From Epiperipatus broadwayi (taxonomy: Eukaryota > Onychophora > Udeonychophora > Euonychophora > Peripatidae), in contig JAQFVV010006341.1 of the NCBI GenBank assembly GCA_028023455.1, positions 1,798,001 through 1,862,000 on the forward strand: a stretch of 64,000 nucleotides of DNA, in the 5' to 3' direction. The first letter of the stretch is position 1, and each line of letters opens with the position of its first letter. The notes below the pieces were generated by a model. The model did no database searches. It was given only the letters and a program-made list of their open reading frames with translations, and had not been told where the DNA came from. Shown here one piece after another: positions 35,764 to 47,792 of this stretch. The position numbers were made by a program, and so were the translations under genes.

Positions 35764-37856
35764 TTTTTAAGTTGCTTTACCACATTATTATTTGTTATTA
35801 AATAAATCTTATTATATATTATAACTCCACATAAAAAAATGTAATAAATACTATTATTTTCTTAGAACTAACTTGGCTCAGCCTGAACATGAGTAAACAT
35901 AAATAGAAGCCATAAGGCACTACCAATTTTTATATTACCTTATATCAGCCCTACATCTTCTATAGCTTATAATTCATAATCACAAAACAAAATATTAGAA
36001 ACAAGTTTGGCTAGCATATGCAAGAGCAAATCAAAAGGGAGAGGTCACAAAGTGTACATGAAGATAATAACCTTCAATATTAAACATTGATTAAATTAAT
36101 TTCAAGATCCAAAGCAAAAATATTACAAAATAAATTTAATTTGCAATACCACTGAACAGTTAATAATCAGGTCTACGAAATGAATATGGAATTTGAATTA
36201 TGACTTGGATGATAATGAATAAAGATGTGAACGATTAAATGGATGATGAAAGACAAATAATAATTAATTAATGAAAAAGAATAAACTTTAGAGTGAGGAG
36301 AAGAAAAAAATGAGTTAGAGTGATGAATGATTAAAATGGTGATAGAATAGCGGTCAATGATGGATGAATCAATTATGATAATGATTTAAAATGAAATGAG
36401 GATGAAAAATAAAAGAAAGAACAATATGGATGAGCTATGATAACAATGTTGATGATAAAGAATGAGATCCTGAATTATAAAACTTAACTAATATTGTGTC
36501 AAACAACAATGAAATAAAGCAAGGGTTCTAAGCTTGACTAAAACAAAAATATCTGTTATCTTAAATTAGATTATAAATTTTAAACTAGAAAAGAAATTTA
36601 CATCTTAAAATTTTTACTAAATCAATCAAACAAAAGAATAAATGTAAGAGATCAAGGCTAAGCATAACAAATAACTTAAGAAATAAAAAATTATAATAGA
36701 TTCAAAATTGAGACAATTAATAATTTACTTTTCTCAGGGTTCAAATAAATTAAATATTACTATTTTAAAAGATATTTTTGGATCAGTGAGAGGGATTTTG
36801 CCACTATCCAAATATAACAAGCAAAGAGAGCTCGTAAAAGAAAAATGGAATTAATAAAGAACATTTGACAATTACAATACTAACAATAAAAATGAACTTT
36901 AAATTTTATGAAGTATTAATAAACTTTTAATACAGTGAATATAATAATTTATAAATTATCTTTTATTTAATGATTATAGGCAATATGATCAAGATCAGTG
37001 AATGATGTATCCAATGATTTAGATAAACAGGTTATTCTAAAAACATAATGTTTAATCTTTTAAAACATTACTTGAAAATAATACTAGTACTTAATATTAA
37101 CAGTGTTTTGATCAATAAGCAATAACTTTATGTACTCTAAATATAAGAGCTTACTACAAAACTTATTTAAATATGTCAACATATGATGATTTTTATGACA
37201 ACAATAAAAATATGTTGATAGCAATAGTACTAACAGTATGGATAATGATTAGCAATAAGGCCACAGACAATTAAATATACAAACATTTATTTACATTATT
37301 TAAAAGTTTTGTGAATATATCAATAACAATAAAGAAAACATATATAATCTTGGACAATTGTGACAGAAATTTACATAAACTAAGATTTTATTACATCATT
37401 ATATGATTAAGAGAAAGTATCTTAGGATCTATTTAATACTTTAATAAATTATTATCTTTTAATTTATTATTACTCAAACTTATTACTCACCTGAGTTTAT
37501 TGGACTTACTATGCCTTTTATATTTTAAATTATTACCTTTTAATTTGTTACTACTTAAATTTATTACTCTCATTGAGTTTATTTAACTTACAATACATTT
37601 CATATTTTACCTATCTATTAATAGCATGGTTCTAAGAACTTATCCGCTTTAAATAAATACAGGCAATATATTTCAAACTTTCCAATGGTTAATAAACTAC
37701 CAAGATTATTACACAGGATAACACAATAAATATACTTAGAATATAATACTAGAAACTATTGACTTCTTGCTTTAATCCATTATTTTAGGTTATTAAGTAG
37801 CCAACACTGTTTTAAGAGCCAAGATTATCATTCTTCTACCCTCTTAATTATCAGTT
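35764..37856. other. intronic AT-rich sequence, nothing recognised
   Basis: The stretch includes an ATGA/GATGA-rich low-complexity patch at about 36170-36480. No gene or element boundary is supported. Confidence 0.4.
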
Positions 37857-38252
37857 TTACATAATAGGACTCTTTCAAGATTAAAGAAAATTATTAGTAT
37901 TTTAAAACTACTTGGATATAAATGATATATAACACAAATTAATTCTGTAGATGTGATCACCTCAAATGGATAGACAATAATTAACAATTTACATAATAGG
38001 ACTCTTTCAAGATTAAAGAAAATTATTAGTATTTTAAAACTACTTGGATATAAATGATATATAACACAAATTAATGCTGTAGATGTGATCACCTCAAATG
38101 GATAGACAATAATTAACAATTTACATAATAGGACTCTTTCAAGATTAAAGAAAATTATTAGTATTTTAAAACTACTTGGATATAAATGATATATAACACA
38201 AATTAATGCTGTAGATGTGATCACCTCAAATGGATAGACAATAATTAACAAT
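37857..38252. repeat. 132-bp minisatellite, three units
   Basis: The anchor ACATAATAGGACTCTTTC occurs at 37859, 37991 and 38123, an exact 132-bp period. Units are almost identical (one visible difference, ATTCTGTAG against ATGCTGTAG). Because 132 is a multiple of three, the minus strand stays open through all units; the resulting hydrophobic 135-codon frame (37844-38251) is a by-product, not a gene. Confidence 0.95.
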
Positions 38253-38489
38253 CTACTATAGAAATAACTTTTAGCTAATATCTTTTATCATCGTTTTGCT
38301 CAGTGCTAAGTACAATCTACATTTTCAAATACCATATTTCAGAAACGATTCTACTGTTATCAATACCAAACCATTAGAACTTAGGAATATGAAACATAAT
38401 AAAACATATGATATATCCAAAGATATAGTGAGGTTGAGCTGAGACAAAGAGAAAAACTAACAACCTAGACCACGGTTATCTTGTGACTG

Positions 38490-38640
38490 CATATGGTTTG
38501 TAATCCCGATGTCACTTCTGGAGCAAGGAGGGGCGATCAATCCCTTGTTTAACAACTATACCAACACATGGTTTGAAATCCCAGTGTCTCATCTGGATTA
38601 CCTTTGAGGATATGATAAAAAGAAAGGAGTAGTTAGTCCC
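38490..38640. repeat. short diverged tandem duplication
   Basis: CATATGGTTTGTAATCCCGA (about 38490) and CACATGGTTTGAAATCCCAG (about 38573) start two related stretches. Both lead to RGTCCCTT/ATCCCTT followed by TTTAAYAA. Confidence 0.5.
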
Positions 38641-41600
38641 TTATTTAATAATTAGATGAATACACTACAAAAGTATGGCTTTATCTGCTCAAATTTTGAT
38701 GGGCATCATTCATGATTCATCCACAATGGTCATTTATACCATCACTCAGGAAAAGAGATTAAATTCACCTGATGTTATGCAACAAGGACCTACCACATAT
38801 TACAAAATATTATATACTTATCATTATAATTATTCAACATGACAACAGATAAATCTAACACTAATATTACTTACCATGAACATATAAAGTCATTAGCAGA
38901 ACATAACATATTACTATTTGACACATAAAATTTATAACTATCATTATCAATTCGAAAATAACCCATAACTATACTGTTGTTAGCTATTGGTTAGTTAAGT
39001 ACTACATATAAAAAAATACCATATTTAATGCATCCAAATTAGCTGAAGTTGAATACTATCCATTTATTATTATTTGACAATTTTAGCTTTTATCCGAGAA
39101 TGAAAAATACTGAGAATAAACTAATAGTTTCTTGCCTATGTTCATATTTTAAAATATGAATAAAATTTACAACAAAATAAAGATTACTTTATCTTTTTTT
39201 ATATATTTATATTTGATCAAATTTATCATGTGTTTTATTTTTTTATATACAAACTGGTATTTATACCTGCAATAACAACGTATATAATATTATAAGACAA
39301 AAAATACAATATTAATGATAATAAAAATCACTATATAAACATTTTTTCACATTATTTCTTGCGAAACTAAGAGAATGAAATCTTGTTGCAACATTTAAAA
39401 TCTGCAGCATGGTATGATTGATAAATATTCTTTCCCACATGGAGTATATTTCATATTTTTTTTATCAATTTAAACTGTAATTCTAGTACGATGTTGGATC
39501 TATAAACAATTATTCCAGAAATGAAGGGAAAAGTTGAAGATAAACATTGATTCTTATTTTCACCTCATATATATATTTCATATACTTTATTGACTAATGA
39601 CAATATTTAATAATTAACACATTAGAAATACGATCTACAATATGATTAACATAATAAATATATCAAAATTTAAATAGACACTTGATTCACTTTTAATAAG
39701 ATTCTACAACTTAGTTTAATAAACATATCAATTCCACTTGTTAAGTTGCAAGAGGGTATATTTCAGCTTTGTTTTAATGTGTTTTAAAGGCAATGCTGAG
39801 AATACTTAATAATATAAGTCTTAATAAATATTTTATTAACTATTATAAATTAGTATCTTCATTTATATTATTTAATAGGTAGGTATAATTTATTACTGCA
39901 CTTTTATTTAATTGCAATAAAACACTTTTTTTTTTTAATGTATTTTCTCCGTGTAATGAAATTAATATAGCATAATAGGATTGTGAAGTTGAAGTTAGCT
40001 TTAATATAATATTTCACATTAGTTTAAACATGTCGCGAGTGCCTTGTAAATTCAAAAACAGCAATAAAAGACATTAAATATTTCATATTATAGTTCTGCT
40101 GATTTTTAAATTCATTCCGAATGAAAGAACAAAATAATTTTCTTTTCTTTCTTCTTGCTAACCCAAATAAGTCACAATGAAATTTATAATGCACACAGTA
40201 AATATAATAATTAAAACAATTATAAAACAAAAGTGAAATTTCAAGCTTACAAACTATAACCATTTTGGTGCTTTTACTTCCAATATGCCTACCAGTTTTA
40301 AATGCAAATTCTTTACAACTATTGATTGACAGCAGTGATGTGTTTCATGTACGAAGGCCAAATAGAGTTTCCTACTCCATTAGTTGCAAGTTAAAGCACA
40401 ATTCAATTCCATTTTTAACTCAATTCAAATCCTATTTTACTTTTTAATAATTTTCAGTTACGCTATTTTCAGATGTTATTGTTTTTCCATTTAATTCTCT
40501 TTGTTTTTCCTTTGTTCTCCCTGTCTTCCCAATGAAAATTTACTTTAGCCTATGTATGAATTTTCATTAGAGAGAATTATTGTTCAAATTAACAGACCAG
40601 TTGAATTGTTATATGTGCATGCATTAACATATAATTAATAATTTTCCATCTATAAGCATAAGTGATAACTAATTAAGCTGTTCAACTATTTTAAATTGCA
40701 ATAAAAATATGCTTGAAAATTAATTATAAAGATTAATTTAGAATAGCTATAATTTTAAATCTTTTTTGATTATTATTTAATAATAATAAATATTAAATAT
40801 TTCTATGCTTTTAAATTACTAATGACACTAATAAATTATTATTCTAATATTATTGAAAATTAGTTCATTTGAACAGTTCAATTCTTTTATTACTCTCAGG
40901 AGATTTATAGAATAAATTTACTTATTTTTATAATATAATTTAACAATTATGATAACCCACTATTGATATAATATACCTATTTAATATTGAATAGTTATTA
41001 TTTAATTATTACCACAATTAAAATTTAAAATTTTATATAATTGATCATTTAAATAGGGTTTGACAAGCATTAAGCCCAACCATAAGGTTACAATATATAT
41101 GCATTGCAAAGTGTATTGTTTACTTATTTACCTCCCTGACTGATCTTTAGAGATGCTCAGGACACAGCCGATGCAGAGTAATATATTTAGTTTAATTGTA
41201 ACTCTTTAAACTCTCTTTAAATATATAATACAAAATTTACTACTGAATTAATAAAGAAAATTATTATAGTGAAATTACATATAAGTTTTATTAAAAGTTG
41301 TTAATTAAGCAATAATCTAATTGATAAATGAAAGCTTATTTAATATATAATAAATCAACATATACATTTAACATAACTGCATCATGGCTAAATATAAAAA
41401 TTATAAATATTTTACATTTAACAAAATAGCACTAACTTAATTTTAGACATAACTCTTGCTGATTTATTACTGTATTATTTTAATGACACTGATAGATTAC
41501 ATGAATAATGGATAATAACACATGCTTTGTTTATTTACAATCCTGCAAAGGATTATTATATCTGACTAATACATGAATAATGCTTGTAAAATAGTAATAA

Positions 41601-42399
41601 TGATATTTATAGCAATATTAGTATATAATTTGTCAAATATGCTATAAAATATATGTAAAAATAAATAAGAATTCATATTTGTTATATACTTATTATTTTT
41701 AGAGAAATTCTTGTAAATTGAAAAATGCCTGTGATTAAAAGGGCTTAAGAGTCCTAATTAAAAAAAAAAAATAATATAACTAATGATTATACAGGTCAAA
41801 TAAAAAATTAATTTGTTTCCTTAGGTCCACATGCACAATAGAGAATTAATCACTGCAAAGTTATTAAAGGTTTGTCTGTATAATATCTGTATAATTTATG
41901 TATGTATGTTTACCATTCATCATTTTATCAACCTATTTGTTCACTGGATAGCTCTTTCACTCAAACCTAATTCATCCTATTAGAAGTCCAACTAGTATGA
42001 GTTAATTATCTGTAAATAATAATAAATTTTATAGTTACGACAGTTAAAAGCTATGAATGATGTCAAGTAGGAGATTAGTGCACTAATGATAGTTCAAACT
42101 GAGAGTGGTGTTACATAATAGAATGGCATAATTATAAAAATTTAAACCCAGGGGTAATGTTAAAAAGAACATTTTTGCAGTAATGACAGTAGAAATCTGT
42201 GAGCATTGTTATATAACAGATTAATGGGAGTTGTGCAGGACAGTTAATAATGACACTGCAAAATAACTTGCTGAATTTGATGTAAATGATGTAGCAGAAT
42301 AGTAATTATATTTTGTGCACATGGAAAGATATTTTCTAATTAAAATGTAGTAAACAATAAATTAGAAATGATGATTTTGATTTGATCATCAGGTAAAGG
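38641..42399. other. intronic AT-rich sequence with one short shared repeat
   Basis: No gene is seen. The stretch at about 41112-41180 (TATTGTTTACTTATTTACCT and the following CCCTGACTGATCTTTAGAGA) matches 32824-32893 just after the 5' LTR, so a small interspersed repeat is present at both sites. Confidence 0.45.
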
Positions 42400-43230
42400 A
42401 ATGTTATAGATGTTTGACTTTGTAACTCAAAAATTTCAGATATACCCTAAGTCGACTACATTTAAGCATGTAGCATGTCCAAGACACCAGCAAGTTAACA
42501 AAAACATACAGATATTTGATATAAGATTGCATTATACTTGCCAAAGAATATAATTTCAATATTGAGACAGAGGATAAGCTTCTCTACAAACTGTTATAAG
42601 GGATAGCCAACAGCAAGCTCAGGCAGTAATTGCTGAGTGAAATCAAATTAATCTACATGATGACTATTGAAAAATACATACTGTATAAAGTTATGATGAA
42701 ATAAGTATTCAAGACTTAAAGTGTTGCAGAGTTAAGAACCTCAAATAATTATTAACAAAAAAAAATCAACATAAAAAAAATTGATGTAAGATAGTGTTAG
42801 AACATGCCACAGTTTTGGCAGACTGGGACATATAAAAAAAATAAGGGTAAGTATAGGAATGATCACTATCACATATGCAGCAGGATCATGAGTTATTTAT
42901 CTTGAGTTTATATTAAAAATCAGACAAAAAATAAAATCAGTACATAGCATGATTGTCAATTTAGGAGTGGCAACAATGAATATGAAATTAACATCAAAAA
43001 CAGAATGTTAAGAAAATCACAATTGATTATTTTATTTGTGAACAGAGAGTTAATATGTAAATTGAAGGAAGAGCAAATGTGTCATTATCAGAAAAAGTTG
43101 ATTAAATATAACAAGGAAAAGCAAGAGTGACATATCTGCTCTGCTTTCAATTTCCATATGCAAAGATTTTTTATATAAATATTCCTCCTTTTGTCAAATA
43201 TGGACAAACATAGTAGACATCAGAAAAAAT
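42400..43230 (+). pseudogene. second Ty3-type gag relic
   Basis: Decayed plus-strand frames contain AKEYNFNIETEDKLLYKLL and a following GIANSKLRQ.LLSE stretch, typical of the middle of Ty3-type gag. About 200 bp later a damaged zinc knuckle reads CHSFGRLGHIKKI. No LTRs were found around it. Confidence 0.5.
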
Positions 43231-44094
43231 CTCTAATTCAATTATATATATTAATGTAATACTAGAAGAATTTGTATCTTTTCAAACAGAGATTGATTCT
43301 CTATTTCAATTAGCAAATCAGAATAACATGGTTGATCTAGAAAAATGACAAAATTGATTCAGACATGCTTGCCATAAATAAAGGTACAAATTGTATCTGA
43401 AAAAAAAAAGAGATAGTAAATGTGAAACAAAGAGATTAAAACCAGATGTGATTTTACTCATTGACTCAATCCTTAAAAATATGTACAATTGCATTAATCA
43501 CAATAGCATTTTTAATCAGATCTATTCCTATGAAATAATATTATTTAAACCCTTTACCAATATTTTTTTTATATTAGAAAAAAAAAGCAATTACTGACCA
43601 TCACAAAACCAAATATTTAACAATCAAAACACTGATCTAAAGTAATTCACTTAAGTCAATCTTTAAAAAAAGCTTAATGAACTGAGCCACTCTAAATTAT
43701 CATTATCATATAATGAGCTAAAAAGTCATACATCATACATAATAGAAGTAATTCAGTAAGCTAAGCAAACCAAGATCATGGATAAATTGCCCAAGTTAAC
43801 TTCAAATCTCTAAACTGGACTATCTTGATGTTTATCTCTAATTACAAAATATAATTTTTATTATAAGTGTTTCAAACCTTATTTATTCCAATCAGAGATA
43901 TTCCACAAATATTCTATTATGATTATTATTATTTGCATTCTATAAGCAATCAATCATTAAAAATCTAGAAGCAACTACAAATAACCTACATCTCTTGCAA
44001 GGAAATCAAGTCATGTATCATGAGAATCAATTTAATAAGTTTGTATTATAAATGTTATATAATGAGCGTGCCAATAGCTCTTAACAAGCTTTTC

Positions 44095-44160
44095 GGAATA
44101 TCCCTATCCTCAGACTGGTTTCTAGCTTTAGCTTTTGTTAGTCAGGCGCTAGGATATTCC
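44095..44160 (-). ncRNA. hammerhead-ribozyme-like motif 6 (damaged)
   Basis: The minus strand has an outer stem I of GGAATATC/GATATTCC (8 pairs) and the core CTGACTA (G8 replaced), then GCTAAAGCTA, GAAAC-CA-GTC and TGAGGATAGG. The inner stem I is disturbed. Probably inactive. Confidence 0.5.
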
Positions 44161-44471
44161 AGCATTAGATTTAAAATATGAGGTCAAGCCCAGCACTTTA
44201 GCTAATGTTTAACTATTAAGTAGCAAATCAGAAATTTTCAGCGCATCCATGTCTTCAAATCCATCTATCTAACTTAAATAGCCATAAGGGACTGAACTAA
44301 GTTCACATACACCATATAATAATAGCTTTAGCAATATAAAATTGCCAAACCTTAAAACCAATAACAATAACTGCAAAGAAATCAAGTCATATATCACGTG
44401 ACTTAATTCAATAAGTTTGTATTACAAATTTTATATAATGAGCATGCCAATAGCTCTTAACAAGCTTTTCA

Positions 44472-44535
44472 GAACATCCCTAGCATCAGACCAGTTTCTA
44501 GCTTTGGACTTCATCAATGAAGCCCTAAAATATTC
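44472..44535 (-). ncRNA. hammerhead-ribozyme-like motif 7 (damaged)
   Basis: The minus strand has an outer stem I of GAATATT/GATGTTC with two G-U pairs, an inner stem GCTTCA/TGATGC with one mismatch, the core TTGATGA (C3 replaced by T), then AGTCCAAAGCTA and GAAAC-TG-GTC. Paired changes relative to motif 6 keep stem I foldable. Confidence 0.5.
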
Positions 44536-44560
44536 AAGCAGCTATTGGCACGCTCATCAT

Positions 44561-46270
44561 ATAACCTACATCTCTTTCACTCTGAAGCTACAATCCAAAT
44601 TGCATCATTTGTTAATGACATTTTCTTTATTTTCTGGAGATTATTCAATATTCATATATCCATAAACATCTACAATGATCTTCAATATAAAACAAATTTG
44701 CCAATAAAGTCTAACAAAACAAATGCCACCTGCCAAAACTGAAACAAATCTGTTTAGTTCCATAATAATCCATTACTATTTGTCAACATTTATATTAATG
44801 TTTCTAAGCCCAAATTCATTATTATCTTAATAACTGGTCATTAGCAAAGACCAAAATAAAATCAAGCTCTTTTCAAAACCCTTGATATTTTTAATAAATC
44901 AGTAAAGTAAAATTTATTAAGGTTATTCTTGGTAGTTTACAAACATGCCTAATCTTTACACATGCTATCCTAAAACTTTATATGATTATCAAGCCTTTAT
45001 TTACTTTCGTTAAGTTTTTTACAACTTTCATAACAATTGAGTCTACTATACTATAATGAAAAGCAAATAGTTCAAACATTAATTAATTTATTAATATCAC
45101 TAGCCTGTAAAACCTTGACTGTATATTATCACCAGTGAATTTACTAATATCACTATCTAATTTCAATGACATTTAATTTTAGCATTATGTATAATCTCTA
45201 TGATAATGTATAATATTGCCAAAAAAAAAAAAAAAACACACCACAAAATCACCTCAGCCAATCATAAAAGCATCATATTCCTTTTAAAAAAATAGCTCCC
45301 CCCCCCCCCCAAATACAGCTCAGGTAAAACTTTCCTAATGAAACTACACTAATAAATTAAAGAATTATGCATTTAATTTTGTCTAAGTCTCTCAAACTAC
45401 TTGCCAACAGTGTTGAGAAAGTAATGAGAACTATTTCAAATATGCATATATTTTTACATCTAAGGTATTATGTGTCTGAGCATCCTAATATTTTTTTTAA
45501 TTAAAATTATTAAAAAATTCTAGATACATGCTACAGAAATAATTTTACTTATGTTTAAAACATTATGGAGTACATTCAAATGTGATAATAAAAAAATGTC
45601 ATTAAAAAAAAAAGATAAAGTTTTGTGATTTGGTACATGAATTGTACCCAGCTTTGTCATTTCCAGTGCTCAAACTTCTTAATGATCTCCTGAACAATAA
45701 ACCATTTGATTACTATTATTATTATTTTCTGAGTTATTGTTAAAGTAGCACTTCTTCACTCATTTGATATATTTTTATAATCAAGAGTTTTAAACACAAA
45801 ATCTATTTTTAGCAAACTATTTTTCTTGCTATGATTATAAAAGTAATTATGTGCAAACGTTTGATATTTGAATATGTTAATATTACACAGTTTCATGATT
45901 TAAGAGAGATTCAAATGTACGAAGATAAAATCATAGAATATAATGTATTGTGAAATGAAGTTTAGTTAACCAATCCCTAGCTTTATAAATAATCCAATTA
46001 CAGAATGGATTACAGTTTTTAATGCAGATATTTAACATAAGCTAGTATAATTGTGGAATATTTTGATAAACATGTACCTTTAAATATTTACTTAGTAGTT
46101 CAATCACTTACTAAAATATCATGATTAATAAAATATATCCAAGTTCATGGATAAAATTGCAGTCAAATATTATCTATCTTCAAATGTCTGTCAACTTGTA
46201 TTGTTACCTAAAATTTCAATAGCTTATACAAGTATACAGTTAATAATTATAATCTAAGTATAGTATTTTT
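44561..46270. other. intronic AT-rich sequence, nothing recognised
   Basis: Contains a C13 homopolymer at 45298-45310 and, at about 45660-45715, the short repeat also present near 4860. No gene is supported. Confidence 0.4.
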
Positions 46271-46276
46271 ACTTAC

Positions 46277-46374
46277 CTATGAACAGCTTCTGTTTTACGT
46301 AACTCAGTAACAACTGCTTTTCCAGAAGGAGTATGAAGAAAAAAATTAATGTCCAAGTCACCACCATCTATAAC
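46277..46374 (-). CDS. TMED5: TMED1/TMED5-like p24 cargo receptor, upstream GOLD-domain exon
   Basis: This 98-bp exon encodes 32 codons plus two bases: VIDGGDLDINFFLHTPSG then KAVVTELRKTEAVH. The L/I-D-G-x-x-LDI-F-L--P-G-K pattern followed by a basic-acidic turn and VH is the first half of the GOLD domain. It aligns end to end with TMED5/TMED1 and continues directly into the exon at 9840-10026. The acceptor has a long T tract ending TTTAAG/GTTATAG, and the donor AG/GTAAGT is a consensus match. The signal peptide and the N-terminal CFYQ part must lie in an exon at higher coordinates; none was found up to 64000. Lumenal GOLD domains mediate p24 dimerisation and cargo contact in the early secretory pathway. 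Confidence 0.92.
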
Positions 46375-47271
46375 CTTAAAAAAAAATGTTAGAAATAATA
46401 TATCAATCAAAATTTATACATTTAAAAATTCTATGAAATAAATGTGTGAAACAGGAAATGGATACAAACAAAAATATTTCTGATAAAAAAAATTGAATGC
46501 TAGGTAGTCAGAACTTATGATCATATAAAAAATAAATAAATAAATAAAAAAGTTGAAATTACTAAAGAAAATATATAGATTGTAGAAAACAAAAAAAAAA
46601 GGCTGATGGTAATCTGGATAATATTTGATGATAAAAAATATAATTAAAAGTTCAAATATTAAAATAATTCTAAAAGATGAATTATTGAGTGTTAAGGAGA
46701 TCATGTGACATTTGAACACAAAATGATAAAATGAACACAATAGTTAATGAGATGATATGCCAAACCAAGGTGAACAAAAATTTTAATTTTCCAACTTTAT
46801 AATTCTTCTATTTATAAAATCACCAGTAAACCAATAAAAATTCTTTATTATTAAAATATATATAGTCAATTTTGCTCTTAATTCTGGGCCAAGTGTTACT
46901 TACACACTAGTTATTATTATATGCCACATACTCACTCCCCCTATTTTTTAGGCAGTGATATAGTATGTGCATTATTGCAAACTGTTCTTAGAAATTTATT
47001 TATTAACCTTGTATCATAATATTTTTCATAAAAGTTTAACATAATACATGGAATTTTATAATTTTCTCTATATTCATTATCTATTTAATTATAATATTTA
47101 AAAAAAAATCTAATTAATATTTCAATAATAGGAAACTCTTTTGAATGAAATTCAAATAAATGAAAAAAAAAAAGTTTACATCTAATAAAGATTACAATAC
47201 TGAATATCCAAAGCCAATAAATTTGTCAGAAAAGAATCAGTGGTTAAAAATAAAAGCTATATCAAACAATA
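46375..47271. other. intronic AT-rich sequence, nothing recognised
   Basis: A 108-codon hydrophobic minus-strand frame (46414-46740) immediately upstream of the exon is low-complexity F/I/Y-rich translation of AT-rich DNA. It lacks a domain and is not called. Confidence 0.4.
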
Positions 47272-47612
47272 AATAGATTGAGCTTAGATTGAAAATATTT
47301 GTGTGTTTTCAATTTTATTCTCATGGTTTTGTAGTTATGTAGAGATAAAAGATGGTTGCTGGAGGGTTGCATTAGATCCTAAGATCTAGGTGCAGTGCTC
47401 TCAGATCCAAGGCTCCTCACTGACGAAGGCCACAAGCCAGAAACTAGTCTGGGGATATTGGATGAGTAGGCATTAGATAGGGATTTTATGCACAAACCTT
47501 CTGGCATCCATATCTGTCTTGCTTTGAGTGGCATTACTGTATGGAGAGAGTTTTGTCTATTTTAACAACAGTTATGAGCAAGCATGGGAAATAGTGATCA
47601 TGTGATGTTTTA
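47272..47612 (+). mobile_element. retrozyme-like element, family 1: best-preserved ribozyme copy
   Basis: A plus-strand copy collinear with 13366-13682 and with the dimer at 10.95-11.74 kb. It extends further right to AATAGTGATCATGTGATG, the same monomer end seen in the dimer. It lies just upstream of the TMED5-like exon 46277-46374, in the opposite orientation to the gene. Confidence 0.68.
47405..47463 (+). ncRNA. hammerhead-ribozyme-like motif 5 (core intact)
   Basis: The order is ATCCAA-GGC-TCCTCA, CTGACGA, A-GGC-CACAA-GCC-A, GAAAC-TA-GTC, TGGGGA-TA-TTGGAT. All catalytic-core bases are present. Stem I has an inner helix of 6 pairs and an outer helix of 6 pairs around a GGC/TA internal loop that could make the tertiary contact with loop II. 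The base of stem II is A/A rather than G-C. Predicted cleavage follows the GTC. Confidence 0.7.
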
Positions 47613-47792
47613 ATAAAGAGACTTAAAATCATAACCACAAAAATAATAAGAAAGGGGAAAAGCCTTGAGGAAATATTTGTTCCTTAAAAAATAATGAAAA
47701 TAAGTAAGATTTAAGGGCTGCAAATATGTAATAAATATATGAAAAAATCATTAAATACAATTTCAGTAAATAAAATAGAATAATATTTGCTT

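Larger units (their letters stand above)
43990..44560 (-). mobile_element. retrozyme-like element, family 2: tandem partial dimer
   Basis: The anchor GAAATCAAGTCATRTATCA recurs with a period of 376 bp (GCAAGG at 43997, GCAAAG at 44373), as does ATGAGCRTGCCAATAGCTCT (44062 and 44438). Each unit carries a hammerhead-like motif on the minus strand. It is a different sequence family from the elements at 11, 13 and 47 kb but has the same architecture; both families also contain ATCACGTGA. A short inverted piece (AGCTATTGGCACGCTCAT, about 44540) follows. Confidence 0.65.
10027..46276 (-). other. 36.25-kb intron of the TMED5-like gene
   Basis: The intron starts with GTAAGT (46276-46271) and ends with a TTTTCTTTTCAG acceptor (to 10027). 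The flanking exons join in frame: the split codon AG+G gives Arg, in the expected context TEAVH-R-IEAK. The interior is filled with transposable elements and AT-rich sequence, listed separately. No alternative exon could be supported. Confidence 0.88.

Noticed and set aside
37844-38251. 135-codon hydrophobic minus-strand frame
   Set aside because: It is the translation of a 132-bp minisatellite whose length is divisible by three; the frame is a by-product of the repeat.
46414-46740. 108-codon F/I/Y-rich minus-strand frame next to the p24 exon
   Set aside because: Low-complexity translation of AT-rich intron sequence; no domain, and the clean splice acceptor of the exon lies between them.
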